In this document: piece after piece, positions 8,716 through 16,500 of the stretch
How the letters are laid out: every line of letters starts with the position of its first letter
Numbering within the stretch: the first letter of the stretch is position 1
Translations under genes and position numbers: made by a program
Notes under the pieces: model-generated
Seen by the model: the letters and a program-made list of their open reading frames with translations, nothing else
Database searches by the model: none
What the model was told of the DNA's origin: nothing
Source of the DNA: Methylophilus aquaticus
Lineage (GTDB): Bacteria > Pseudomonadota > Gammaproteobacteria > Burkholderiales > Methylophilaceae
Direction of reading: 5' to 3'
DNA: 62,212 nucleotides
Assembly (NCBI RefSeq): GCF_030769565.1
Contig: NZ_JAVCAP010000036.1
Span: 1-62,212 of the forward strand

Positions 8716-10911
8716 ATGAAACATCCAAACATTCCGCATTTACTACAAAACGAATTGATGGACCCAACACTCACTTCAAACCAGCAACGACTTCTGGATA
8801 CCCTTCTGGATAATCTGGACGGCATGGTCTATCGCTGCCTGTATGATTTGAACTGGACCATGACCTATATCAGCAAGGGCTGTGAAGCATTGACTGGCTA
8901 TCCAGCGCAAGCTTTGCTTAATAACCAGCAAGTCTCCTACGAAAATATCACCTATCCTGAAGACCGTGCCCGAGCCAGAGAAACTATTGCGCAAGCCGTT
9001 ACCCATGGTCAACGCTTTCAATTGGAATACCGGATTATCCGGGCCAATGGCGACATTATCTGGGTGGCCGAGCGCGGCAGTGCCATTTTTGACCAATCGG
9101 GACAAGCGATTGCACTGGAAGGGATTATTCAGGACATCAGTAACCGCAAGCGCATAGAGCAGGATCTGTTCAGTGCAGAGCAGAAATACCGCTCGATGTT
9201 TGAGAACTCCACACTTGGCATGTTTCAAACCACCAAGTCAGGCATGTACCTGAATGCCAATCAGGCACTGGCAGACTTATATGGCTATGCCTCACCGCAG
9301 GCGCTGATTGGCTATCTGAACAATATCAGCACGCAATTGTATGTTTCTGACAGCCGTCGTGCCGAGTTTACCGAAGCCGTGCGTGCGCAGGGTCGTGTGC
9401 AGAATTTTGAATCGCAGGTTTATAAACATGATGGACAGCAAATCTGGATTTCAGAGAATGCCCATGCCGTACATGATGCAGAGGGCGAAATTCTCTACTA
9501 TGAAGGCACGGTGGAGGACATCACCGAGCGCAAGAACAATGAACACATCATCCGTCAGCAAGCGGTTACTGACAACCTGACAGGCTTACTGAACCGCCAT
9601 GCGTTCAGTGGCAAACTGGCGAGTCTGATTGCAGAAGCAGACAAAGCGCATCGCAAAATTGCGATCGCGTTTATCGACCTTGACCACTTTAAACTGATTA
9701 ATGACACGCTGGGTCATCGGGCCGGTGACAAGTTGCTGGAAAAGATTGCGCAACGACTGATTCAATGCACACGCCCGACCGATGCGATTGTACGCTTTGG
9801 CGGTGACGAATTTGTCATGCTTTATCCGGGATTGCGTGCTGCGGACGATGCCGAACCGCTGCTGGCACGCGTCATGGAAACCATCTCGCAACCGATAGAG
9901 ATTAATGATTATGTGTTTAACATGACGTGCAGTGTTGGTGTCAGCATTTATCCCGACCATGCTACCGAGAGTGACGCGTTGCTGAGTTGTGCGGATTCAG
10001 CCCTGTACAGTGCAAAAAATGCCGGTAAAAACAAGGTACAGTTATTCAGCGGCCTGTTGGCAAAACAACTGGGGGAGCGCAATGAAATTGAATATGGCTT
10101 GGGGCATGCGCTGCAACGAGAAGAGCTCATGCTGTACTATCAACCGAAAATTGATATGAAACACGGCGGCGTCAGCGCGCTGGAGGCCTTGATCCGCTGG
10201 CAGCACCCTGACCGGGGACTGGTGCCGCCAGACCAGTTTATTCCTGTGGCCGAAGAAACCGGCCACATTTTTGCGATTGGCGAATGGGTATTGCAAACCG
10301 CCTGCCGCAAAGTCAAATCCATGCAGCAGGAATTCGGCTACCTGATCCCGGTATCGGTCAATGTTTCCCCGATTCAGTTTTTACGCGGCAACCTGGTTGA
10401 AACCGTGCAAAGAGTGTTGCGGCAAGAGCGCATTCCACCCTATCTGATCACCCTGGAAGTGACCGAGAACGCGCGCTTCAAAGATGAAGTGATGTTCATG
10501 CGCACACTGGAACAACTCAAGCGTCTGGGGGTATGTATTGCGATTGATGACTTCGGTATTGGCTATTCGAACATGGCTTACCTGAAAAACTACCCGATTG
10601 ATGAGCTCAAAATTGACAAGGCGTTTGTCTGCGATCTGGAACAAAGTGTGACCAATGGCAATATTCTGCTGGCGTTGATTAACCTGGGTAAAAGTCTGCA
10701 CAAATCGGTGACTGCCGAAGGCATTGAAACCGAATATCAGCATACTTTCCTGTTGCATAGTGGCTGCGATCTTGGACAAGGCTTTTATTACAGCAAACCC
10801 CTGTCTGAACAGGCGCTTTCGGCATTTATGCTGGAACAGCAAGCTCGGCTGGCCCATCTGGATCGTATTCCGGAAGACACTGCTATTGGCCTACCTGACC
10901 AGCCGTTCTGA
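8716..10911 (+). CDS. PAS-PAS-GGDEF-EAL cyclic di-GMP turnover protein
   Basis: A 731-residue soluble protein. PAS domains lie at about 25-150 and 155-275, a diguanylate cyclase domain with an intact GGDEF at 362-366, and an EAL phosphodiesterase domain with EAL at 490-492, DDFGIGYSN and the late EGIETEYQ glutamate. Both catalytic signatures are intact, so it may make or break c-di-GMP, or one domain may be regulatory. Its ATG follows the stop codon of the Cache-CheW gene with no gap, so the two are translated together and probably act in one pathway. Its 3' end overlaps the convergent mscS-like gene by 21 bases. Confidence 0.92.
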   Translation: MKHPNIPHLLQNELMDPTLTSNQQRLLDTLLDNLDGMVYRCLYDLNWTMTYISKGCEALTGYPAQALLNNQQVSYENITYPEDRARARETIAQAVTHGQRFQLEYRIIRANGDIIWVAERGSAIFDQSGQAIALEGIIQDISNRKRIEQDLFSAEQKYRSMFENSTLGMFQTTKSGMYLNANQALADLYGYASPQALIGYLNNISTQLYVSDSRRAEFTEAVRAQGRVQNFESQVYKHDGQQIWISENAHAVHDAEGEILYYEGTVEDITERKNNEHIIRQQAVTDNLTGLLNRHAFSGKLASLIAEADKAHRKIAIAFIDLDHFKLINDTLGHRAGDKLLEKIAQRLIQCTRPTDAIVRFGGDEFVMLYPGLRAADDAEPLLARVMETISQPIEINDYVFNMTCSVGVSIYPDHATESDALLSCADSALYSAKNAGKNKVQLFSGLLAKQLGERNEIEYGLGHALQREELMLYYQPKIDMKHGGVSALEALIRWQHPDRGLVPPDQFIPVAEETGHIFAIGEWVLQTACRKVKSMQQEFGYLIPVSVNVSPIQFLRGNLVETVQRVLRQERIPPYLITLEVTENARFKDEVMFMRTLEQLKRLGVCIAIDDFGIGYSNMAYLKNYPIDELKIDKAFVCDLEQSVTNGNILLALINLGKSLHKSVTAEGIETEYQHTFLLHSGCDLGQGFYYSKPLSEQALSAFMLEQQARLAHLDRIPEDTAIGLPDQPF

Positions 10912-12012
10912 GGGCTGTTCGGCGGTCACCGGCAGCGGCGGTGCCATGTGCAGGGTTTGCGCGGGCAAGGCAAGTTGTGCCCCATGTGCGAGAATAATTT
11001 CGGCAATTTTTAGCAACACATCCTGTTTGACCGCATGGTACTCCACCCATACCCGGGTCCGCGTAAAGGCATACACCATAAAATCGAGTGAGGCGCTGTT
11101 GAAGGTAACAAAATTGACAATCAGCGTTTGCGTCGCATCAATGTCCGGGTGCTGTTCCAGCATGTGTTTAACTGCACTGACGATGCCAGCCATTTTGTCG
11201 AGGTCTGCAAAACGGATACCGATCACCTCATGAATGCGTCGATGGCTCATGCGAGACGGGTTTTCGACGGTAATGGTAGTAAATAGCATATTGGGCACAT
11301 AAATCGGATTTTTGTTAAACCGCCTGATCCGGGTATGCCGCCAGCTGATCATTTCTACTGTACCTTCAATGTCCTTGTCTGGCGAGCGTATCCAGTCGCC
11401 CACGCTGAACGGCCTGTCGAGATAGATGGTCAGGCCGCCAAAAAAATTAGCCAGGATATCCTTGGCGGCAAAACCAATGGCAATCCCGCCTATCCCACCG
11501 GCAGCCAGCAATCCCGACACGCTGACCCCCATCGTTTGCAGCAGCGTGATCAGCGTAATCACGAACACCACCAGATGCCCCAGCTTGGACAAGGCGTCTA
11601 CCGTGGTCTGATCAACGTCGGCCTCGGACCTCGTGTTGCGCATCAGGTATACCTGGCGGAACTCATTGATCGCCCGCCAGAAAAACCAGGCAACGCTGAA
11701 TAACAGTCCAATATTACGTGCCTGCGTCACGACTTCCAGCAGTTCTTCCCACTGTTGGGCTTTGGCGTAGATACGCACCACATAGCTCAGCCCAAGTAGC
11801 CACAGCGCCAGCGGTACAGGTTTGATGGCTGCATACGTCACAATATCGTCCAGCGTGCTTTGGGTGCCGGCGGCGGCCCTGCGCCATCGCCGCAGTACAA
11901 AGGTCGCCAGACCATGCAGGATCAGTGTCAGTACAAATACCAGCAGCATCCTTGTAAATACCGGTTCTTTAAATAATGGCACATGCCAACTCTCAATCCA
12001 TGCTTGTAACAT
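10891..12012 (-). CDS. MscS-family mechanosensitive ion channel
   Basis: The family opens under membrane tension and releases solutes during osmotic downshock. The 373-residue protein has about four to five membrane segments in the first 190 residues and the pore-lining and beta-domain signature GGIGGIAIGFAAKDILANFF followed by DRPFSVGDWI. It is larger than E. coli MscS, with extra N-terminal helices, so it resembles YbdG/YnaI-type members. I chose ATG at 12012 with a GGAG ribosome site; a GTG at 12015 is one codon upstream. It is convergent with the GGDEF-EAL gene. Confidence 0.9.
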   Translation of the reverse strand: MLQAWIESWHVPLFKEPVFTRMLLVFVLTLILHGLATFVLRRWRRAAAGTQSTLDDIVTYAAIKPVPLALWLLGLSYVVRIYAKAQQWEELLEVVTQARNIGLLFSVAWFFWRAINEFRQVYLMRNTRSEADVDQTTVDALSKLGHLVVFVITLITLLQTMGVSVSGLLAAGGIGGIAIGFAAKDILANFFGGLTIYLDRPFSVGDWIRSPDKDIEGTVEMISWRHTRIRRFNKNPIYVPNMLFTTITVENPSRMSHRRIHEVIGIRFADLDKMAGIVSAVKHMLEQHPDIDATQTLIVNFVTFNSASLDFMVYAFTRTRVWVEYHAVKQDVLLKIAEIILAHGAQLALPAQTLHMAPPLPVTAEQPSERLVR

Positions 12013-12135
12013 CACACTCCAGACAATACCCTTAAAAAATTAATTTTATATCAATACAATGATATGACTGCATCATTTCATGAAAGATCACAAGTCTTTA
12101 GGAGGACACCGCGATATCCTCTCTGTGACCAGCCA

Positions 12136-12165
12136 CTGACATCAGGCGCAGCGATTGCGTATAAT
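12136..12165 (+). promoter_or_regulatory. Putative sigma-70 promoter of the YeeE/YedE pair
   Basis: CTGACA at 12136-12141 and a perfect TATAAT at 12160-12165, 18 bases apart, lie 80 bases before the first YeeE/YedE gene. The -10 is ideal and the -35 matches five of six positions. Not experimentally supported. Confidence 0.55.
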
Positions 12166-12244
12166 TGACAGTGTGGCAAACGAAACCCGGCCATGTGCAT
12201 TCAACGGGAATCTGGTGATATGACGCAAAGGCAGTGACCAAGAC

Positions 12245-12664
12245 ATGACAGCATTTACTCCATGGCAATCCCTGATCGGCGGCCTGCTGATCGGCCTGTC
12301 CGCAGCGCTGATGGTGCTCTATCTCGGCAAGATTGCCGGAATCAGTGGCATCGTCGGCCAGCTTTGGCAGGGCGCCAAATCAGACCGGCAATGGCGAGGC
12401 GCATTCACCCTGGGCTTGTTACTGTCACCGCTGCTGTACCAACTGATTGCCCCCTTGCCTGCAATGTTGATTACCGCCGATTGGCCGCAACTGGTAGCAG
12501 CCGGCTTACTGGTTGGATTTGGTACGCGCCTCGGTTCAGGTTGCACCAGTGGGCATGGAGTATGCGGCCTGTCACGCCTGTCCATACGTTCCCTGGTGGC
12601 CACCCTCACTTTCATGGCAACAGCCATCGTGGTCGTCTGGCTGACCAGACATGTGCTGACTTAA
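12245..12664 (+). CDS. YeeE/YedE family sulfur-transport protein, first half
   Basis: YeeE/YedE (TsuA-type) proteins move thiosulfate or related sulfur compounds across the inner membrane using conserved cysteines. This 139-residue protein is a half-size member with four hydrophobic segments and the signature [15 protein letters not shown] near residues 98-112, whose cysteines are the expected sulfur-handling residues. It is followed 14 bases later by a second half-size member, and the pair probably forms one transporter. A promoter-like element lies upstream. The pair adjoins the sulfide-oxidation genes, fitting a role in sulfur uptake or export. Confidence 0.88.
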   Translation: MTAFTPWQSLIGGLLIGLSAALMVLYLGKIAGISGIVGQLWQGAKSDRQWRGAFTLGLLLSPLLYQLIAPLPAMLITADWPQLVAAGLLVGFGTRLGSGCTSGHGVCGLSRLSIRSLVATLTFMATAIVVVWLTRHVLT

Positions 12665-12678
12665 CGGAAGGATTCCCC

Positions 12679-13098
12679 ATGCGCACTATTTCCCTGATCG
12701 CTTTTTTTTCCGGCCTGATATTTGGCATCGGCCTGATCATCGGCGGCATGACCAATCCGGCCAAAGTGCTGGCATTTCTGGACATCACCGGCGACTGGGA
12801 TCCTTCGCTGATGTTTGTGATGCTGGGGGCCATTGCCGTCAGTTTTTTTGCCTTCAGGCAGGCCGCCAGAAAATCCACCAGCCTGTTGGGCTGGCCGGTC
12901 AATCTGCCGGACACCACACGGATAGACCGCAAGCTGGTGATGGGCGCAGTCTTGTTTGGCGCAGGCTGGGGCCTGGCCGGATTTTGTCCGGGGCCTGCCA
13001 TGGTCGCATTGCTGTTTGGCAGTGCCAAACCGTGGATTTTTGTGACCAGCATGCTGGCTGGTATGTGGCTGCACAGCCGCTTGTTTGGAAAAGGCTGA
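12679..13098 (+). CDS. YeeE/YedE-like (DUF6691) sulfur-transport protein, second half
   Basis: A 139-residue membrane protein with four hydrophobic segments and the motifs GLIIGGMTNPAKVLAFLD and GFCPGPAMVALL, the usual second partner of half-size YeeE/YedE proteins. The cysteine of GFCPGP is the likely substrate contact. ATG at 12679 has an AAGGA ribosome site and follows the stop of the first half by 14 bases. A longer open frame reaches back to 12262 but overlaps the first gene in another frame and is not real. It probably transports thiosulfate or sulfide-derived sulfur with its neighbour; the substrate is inferred from family and context. Confidence 0.88.
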   Translation: MRTISLIAFFSGLIFGIGLIIGGMTNPAKVLAFLDITGDWDPSLMFVMLGAIAVSFFAFRQAARKSTSLLGWPVNLPDTTRIDRKLVMGAVLFGAGWGLAGFCPGPAMVALLFGSAKPWIFVTSMLAGMWLHSRLFGKG

Positions 13099-13329
13099 TT
13101 CACATAGCGTTGTCACTGCGCGCAATGCGCGGCAGTCTATTGCTCATTGAGTCACTTGACGGGAGTCGGCTGGTATTGCTGCGGAGTTTGCTCTCGCAAG
13201 GACACCAGACCAATTGCAGCGCATGGCAAGTCTGCCTGCCATGCCATCGCCCAGTCATCCAAAAATGTTATCTTCAAGCCATTACTATCCTATTTTATGG
13301 AATAGCTCTGTGTTGGAAAGCCAATCATC

Positions 13330-14232
13330 ATGCTAAACAAAGTCGAAATGCTGAGAATTTTCTGCGCAGCTGCAGAAACCAGCAGTTTTAAAGAGGCCGC
13401 TATCCGGCTTGGCGTTTCGCCACAAGCCGTCAGTAGGGCCATCAGCGCGCTGGAAACACAACTGGGCGAAGTGTTATTTTTCCGCAATACGCGCCATAGC
13501 CAGATCACGCCGTTTGGCATTTCACTGGCGCAACGTGCCAGACTCAGCCTGCATCAACTGGATGCTATTTTCACCCCTGCCGAAGCCGCAGACAATGGCC
13601 TCAGCGGCGTGGTGCGCATCGCTGCGCCCAATGCGCTTACCCATTCCAGCCTGCCCATGCTGATCAGCGAATTGCTTGCATTGCATCCACAGTTACAGAT
13701 CGAACTCTGTTTTTCAGATGACCACAGTGATGTAGTGGCCGAGCAAATTGATATCGGCATACGCGTAGGCATCATGCGTGACAGCCAGCTGATTGCCAAA
13801 GTGGTGGCACAATGCCATTTTTGCATGGTGGCCGCCCCCGCACTGATTGCACGCTATGGCATGCCCCAAACACTGGAAGCACTGGGAGAATTGCCGACCA
13901 TTGTCATGCTGGACCCGAAAACAGGCCGACCCTGGCCATGGTTTTTAAATGCGGGCGCCACCTGGCACCCCAGGCAACCCGTGATCGCCAGTAACGATGC
14001 CATTTATGAATACCAGGCGGTATTGGCTGGCACCGGGATCGGGCAATTGGCCAGCTTTCTGGCGACCCCGCATATTCAGGCGGGCACGCTGGTGCAAGTG
14101 CTGCCAGAAATCACGCCCACACCATGGAATGTATATGTCTATCGTGCCAACAAATCCCCGGTACCCGCCAGAATACGTCTGGTCTATGACTGGCTGGCGA
14201 AAGGCCTGGCCGACACCCTGCACAAGCCATAG
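13330..14232 (+). CDS. LysR-family transcriptional regulator
   Basis: A 300-residue DNA-binding regulator. The N-terminal winged helix-turn-helix is clear (FKEAAIRLGVSPQAVSRAISALE, about residues 19-41), followed by the linker and a periplasmic-binding-protein-like effector domain (DNGLSGVVRIAAPNAL onward). Overall it is of the CrgA-like LysR type. It lies downstream of the YeeE/YedE pair after a 231-base gap and is convergent with the sigma-54 activator gene. The target and effector are unknown; a sulfur-related role is only suggested by position. Confidence 0.9.
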   Translation: MLNKVEMLRIFCAAAETSSFKEAAIRLGVSPQAVSRAISALETQLGEVLFFRNTRHSQITPFGISLAQRARLSLHQLDAIFTPAEAADNGLSGVVRIAAPNALTHSSLPMLISELLALHPQLQIELCFSDDHSDVVAEQIDIGIRVGIMRDSQLIAKVVAQCHFCMVAAPALIARYGMPQTLEALGELPTIVMLDPKTGRPWPWFLNAGATWHPRQPVIASNDAIYEYQAVLAGTGIGQLASFLATPHIQAGTLVQVLPEITPTPWNVYVYRANKSPVPARIRLVYDWLAKGLADTLHKP

Positions 14233-14243
14233 GCAGTCATGGC

Positions 14244-15599
14244 TCAAGCCTTGATGGCAGACTGTTTGCGATAGCGCCACAGTGTCGTGCGCCCGACGCC
14301 CAGGCGTTTGGCAGCCAAGGTTAAATTGCCAGCACAAGCTGTAATTTCTGCTTCAATGATGTGCGCTGACAAAGCCTGGCGGGGCGATTTCGCCGTGTCC
14401 TGCGTTGCTGCGACACTGGTCTGAATCTCCGGCGGCAAATCAGCCACCTGAATGTAATGGCCATCACTCATCACCAGCGCATAATGCACAGCATTGCGTA
14501 ACTCACGTACATTCCCCGGCCAGTCGTACGCCAGCAACTGTTGCATGGCAGACTCGGTGACCTGAGGCAATGCCCCCTGCGTAAACTGTTGTTTCAACAA
14601 CTGGCGCACAATCAGCGGGATATCCTGTTTACGGGCCTGTAAATCCGGCAGAAAAATGGGGATAACCCGCAAACGGAACAGCAAATCCTGTCGAAACCTG
14701 CCCGCCTTCACCTCTTCACGCAAGGCCTTGTGCGTCGCCGTGACAATCCGCACATCCGTCTGCAGCGGCCGCTCGGCACCGACCGGTAAATACTCGCCGG
14801 TTTCCAGCACACGGAGCAATTTGGCTTGCAGTTCAAATGGCAATTCTGCAATTTCATCGAGAAATAAAGTGCCGCCATGCGCACGTTCAAATAGCCCGGC
14901 ATGGTCACGCACAGCACCACTGAACGCGCCTTTCACATGCCCAAACAACTCGCTTTCCAGCACGCCCGCATTTAAAGTTGCGCAGTTGATCGCAACAAAA
15001 GGGGCATGACTGCGCGCACTCTCACCATGAATAGCCTTGGCCACCAGCTCTTTACCAGTGCCTGACGCCCCGCGGATGAGCACCGGAATATCGGTCGCAG
15101 CCACCCGTCGTATCATTTCCAGCACTTTAAGCATTTCTGGCGAGTGGCTGATCAGGCCATATTTTTCACTCAACTGCTGCAAGGGCAAATCAGTCGCAGC
15201 CAACGCGCGCTGCGGAATCAGCACCTCCAGCCCGCCATCAAATCCACCATCTTCGCTCACATACGCCATGGCATACTTGAGTACTGCCTGCGTACGGCCA
15301 TCGTTGCGATGCAATAACAGAGGGGCTGCCTCAACCTTGCCAGAATCGATTAACCCGCATCCGCGCATACACTGCACGCAGCGGTTGGCGGTGAGGCAAC
15401 TCTCCCCTTTCAGCTCGGCTTCACCAAACCCCAGCAACTTCTCGGCCCCGGGGCTCCAGTAACTGATTTTCTTGTGCTGATCGACGGTAAACACCGCCGC
15501 ATCAGGCATGATCAAAGAAATCATACGCGCAAGTGACTCGCCCTGCGCGCGACTCAGTCCACGGGCAGTTGCGAAAAATTCAGGGGTAATTTGTTTCAT
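14244..15599 (-). CDS. fisR: Sigma-54-dependent activator, FisR-like sulfane-sulfur sensor
   Basis: A 451-residue enhancer-binding protein. Residues 22-130 form a PAS-like sensor domain with a cysteine cluster (Cys68, Cys74, Cys77, Cys81). An AAA+ domain follows with Walker A GASGTGKE (177-184) and the sigma-54 contact loop GAFSGA, a mild variant of GAFTGA. The C-terminus is a Fis-type helix-turn-helix ([17 protein letters not shown]). FisR of Cupriavidus senses sulfane sulfur through N-terminal cysteines and switches on persulfide dioxygenase and SQR genes. Here the gene is divergent from exactly such genes, which have a -24/-12 promoter. The start codon lies inside an inverted repeat, suggesting autoregulation. 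Confidence 0.85.
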   Translation of the reverse strand: MKQITPEFFATARGLSRAQGESLARMISLIMPDAAVFTVDQHKKISYWSPGAEKLLGFGEAELKGESCLTANRCVQCMRGCGLIDSGKVEAAPLLLHRNDGRTQAVLKYAMAYVSEDGGFDGGLEVLIPQRALAATDLPLQQLSEKYGLISHSPEMLKVLEMIRRVAATDIPVLIRGASGTGKELVAKAIHGESARSHAPFVAINCATLNAGVLESELFGHVKGAFSGAVRDHAGLFERAHGGTLFLDEIAELPFELQAKLLRVLETGEYLPVGAERPLQTDVRIVTATHKALREEVKAGRFRQDLLFRLRVIPIFLPDLQARKQDIPLIVRQLLKQQFTQGALPQVTESAMQQLLAYDWPGNVRELRNAVHYALVMSDGHYIQVADLPPEIQTSVAATQDTAKSPRQALSAHIIEAEITACAGNLTLAAKRLGVGRTTLWRYRKQSAIKA

Positions 15600-15618
15600 C
15601 CTTTATTATGAAACAAAT
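15589..15618. promoter_or_regulatory. Inverted repeat over the start of the FisR-like gene (likely operator)
   Basis: Perfect 11-bp arms ATTTGTTTCAT (15589-15599) and ATGAAACAAAT (15608-15618) with an 8-base spacer. They share the core TGAAACA with the palindrome at 15636-15650. The left arm covers the start codon of the FisR-like gene, so binding here could repress its own expression. Confidence 0.55.
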
Positions 15619-15621
15619 AAT

Positions 15622-15650
15622 TGAAACATATCAAGTGTTTCATTGAAACA
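15622..15650. promoter_or_regulatory. TGAAACA sites upstream of the sigma-54 promoter (likely activator-binding site)
   Basis: TGAAACA occurs at 15622-15628, and the perfect palindrome TGTTTCA-T-TGAAACA lies at 15636-15650. It sits about 75-100 bases upstream of the -24/-12 promoter, a usual distance for an enhancer-binding protein. The Fis-type activator encoded next door is the natural ligand; this is inferred. Confidence 0.6.
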
Positions 15651-15725
15651 CGATACACTATGAGATGACATGGAAAATATCGTTAACCCTTTGAAATATA
15701 TTAAGAAATTACATAACCCTCTCCA

Positions 15726-15740
15726 TGGCACCGGTTTTGC
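15726..15740 (+). promoter_or_regulatory. Sigma-54 (-24/-12) promoter of the persulfide dioxygenase operon
   Basis: TGGCAC-N5-TTGC at 15726-15740, with GG (15727-15728) and GC (15739-15740) exactly ten bases apart, matches the RpoN consensus. Transcription would start near 15752, 24 bases before the dioxygenase ATG. The divergent gene encodes a sigma-54 activator, so the pairing is strongly supported. Confidence 0.85.
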
Positions 15741-15775
15741 TATATTTTTGTAAGTCTTACTCAGGAGAAGCCCTC

Positions 15776-16480
15776 ATGATTTTTCAGCAGTTTTTTGAAC
15801 CGGACAGCAGCACATTCACCTATCTGCTAGGCTGTGAGCAAACCCGCCAGGCGGTATTGATAGACACCGTGGAGTGCGACGTAGAACAGTATGTGCAGGC
15901 ATTAGCCTCGCATGGCCTGACGCTGGTATACACCCTGGAAACCCATGTGCATGCTGATCATGTCACCGGCGCAGATACCTTACGTAAAAGATTGGGCAGC
16001 AAGAGTGTGGTCCACCGCGATGCAGGGGCCATGTGCGGTGATTTGCTGGTGACCGACGGTATCCACTTATCGGTTGGCCATATGGATATTGAAGTGCGTT
16101 ACACCCCGGGGCATACCAACGGCTGCGTCAGTTATTACGTGGGAGACCGTATTTTCACAGGGGATGCACTGCTCATCGGAGGGTGTGGCCGAACCGACTT
16201 TCAGCAAGGCAATGCCGGACAACTCTACGACAGCATACACAGCAAAATTTTCAGCTTGCCGGATGAAACACTGATTTTTCCAGGACATGACTACAACGGC
16301 AACACGGTCTCTAGCGTCGGCCAGGAGAAACAGAATAACAAACGTCTGGGTGGTCAACAATCGCGTGAAGCATTTATCGAGATCATGGCTAATTTAAAAC
16401 TGGCGTATCCCAAGCATATTGATGTCGCCCTTCCCGCCAATCAAGCTTGCGGAAACATCGCAGTCAAGCAATCCGCCTGA
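15776..16480 (+). CDS. Persulfide dioxygenase-like metallo-beta-lactamase-fold protein (ETHE1 type)
   Basis: Persulfide dioxygenases oxidise glutathione persulfide to sulfite with O2 and one iron, in the cytosol. The 234-residue protein has the MBL ligands THVHADHVTGAD (about 55-66), the downstream histidine in TPGHTNGC and the aspartate in FTGDALLIGGCGRTDF, which is the ETHE1 pattern, and the final PGHDYNG histidine. No rhodanese domain is fused. ATG at 15776 has an AGGAGAAG ribosome site; an ATG at 15725 lies on the sigma-54 promoter itself, so it cannot be the start. It is the first gene of the operon with the SQR fusion and SulP genes. Confidence 0.9.
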   Translation: MIFQQFFEPDSSTFTYLLGCEQTRQAVLIDTVECDVEQYVQALASHGLTLVYTLETHVHADHVTGADTLRKRLGSKSVVHRDAGAMCGDLLVTDGIHLSVGHMDIEVRYTPGHTNGCVSYYVGDRIFTGDALLIGGCGRTDFQQGNAGQLYDSIHSKIFSLPDETLIFPGHDYNGNTVSSVGQEKQNNKRLGGQQSREAFIEIMANLKLAYPKHIDVALPANQACGNIAVKQSA

Positions 16481-16500
16481 ACCAGCACAGGAGCATAATA

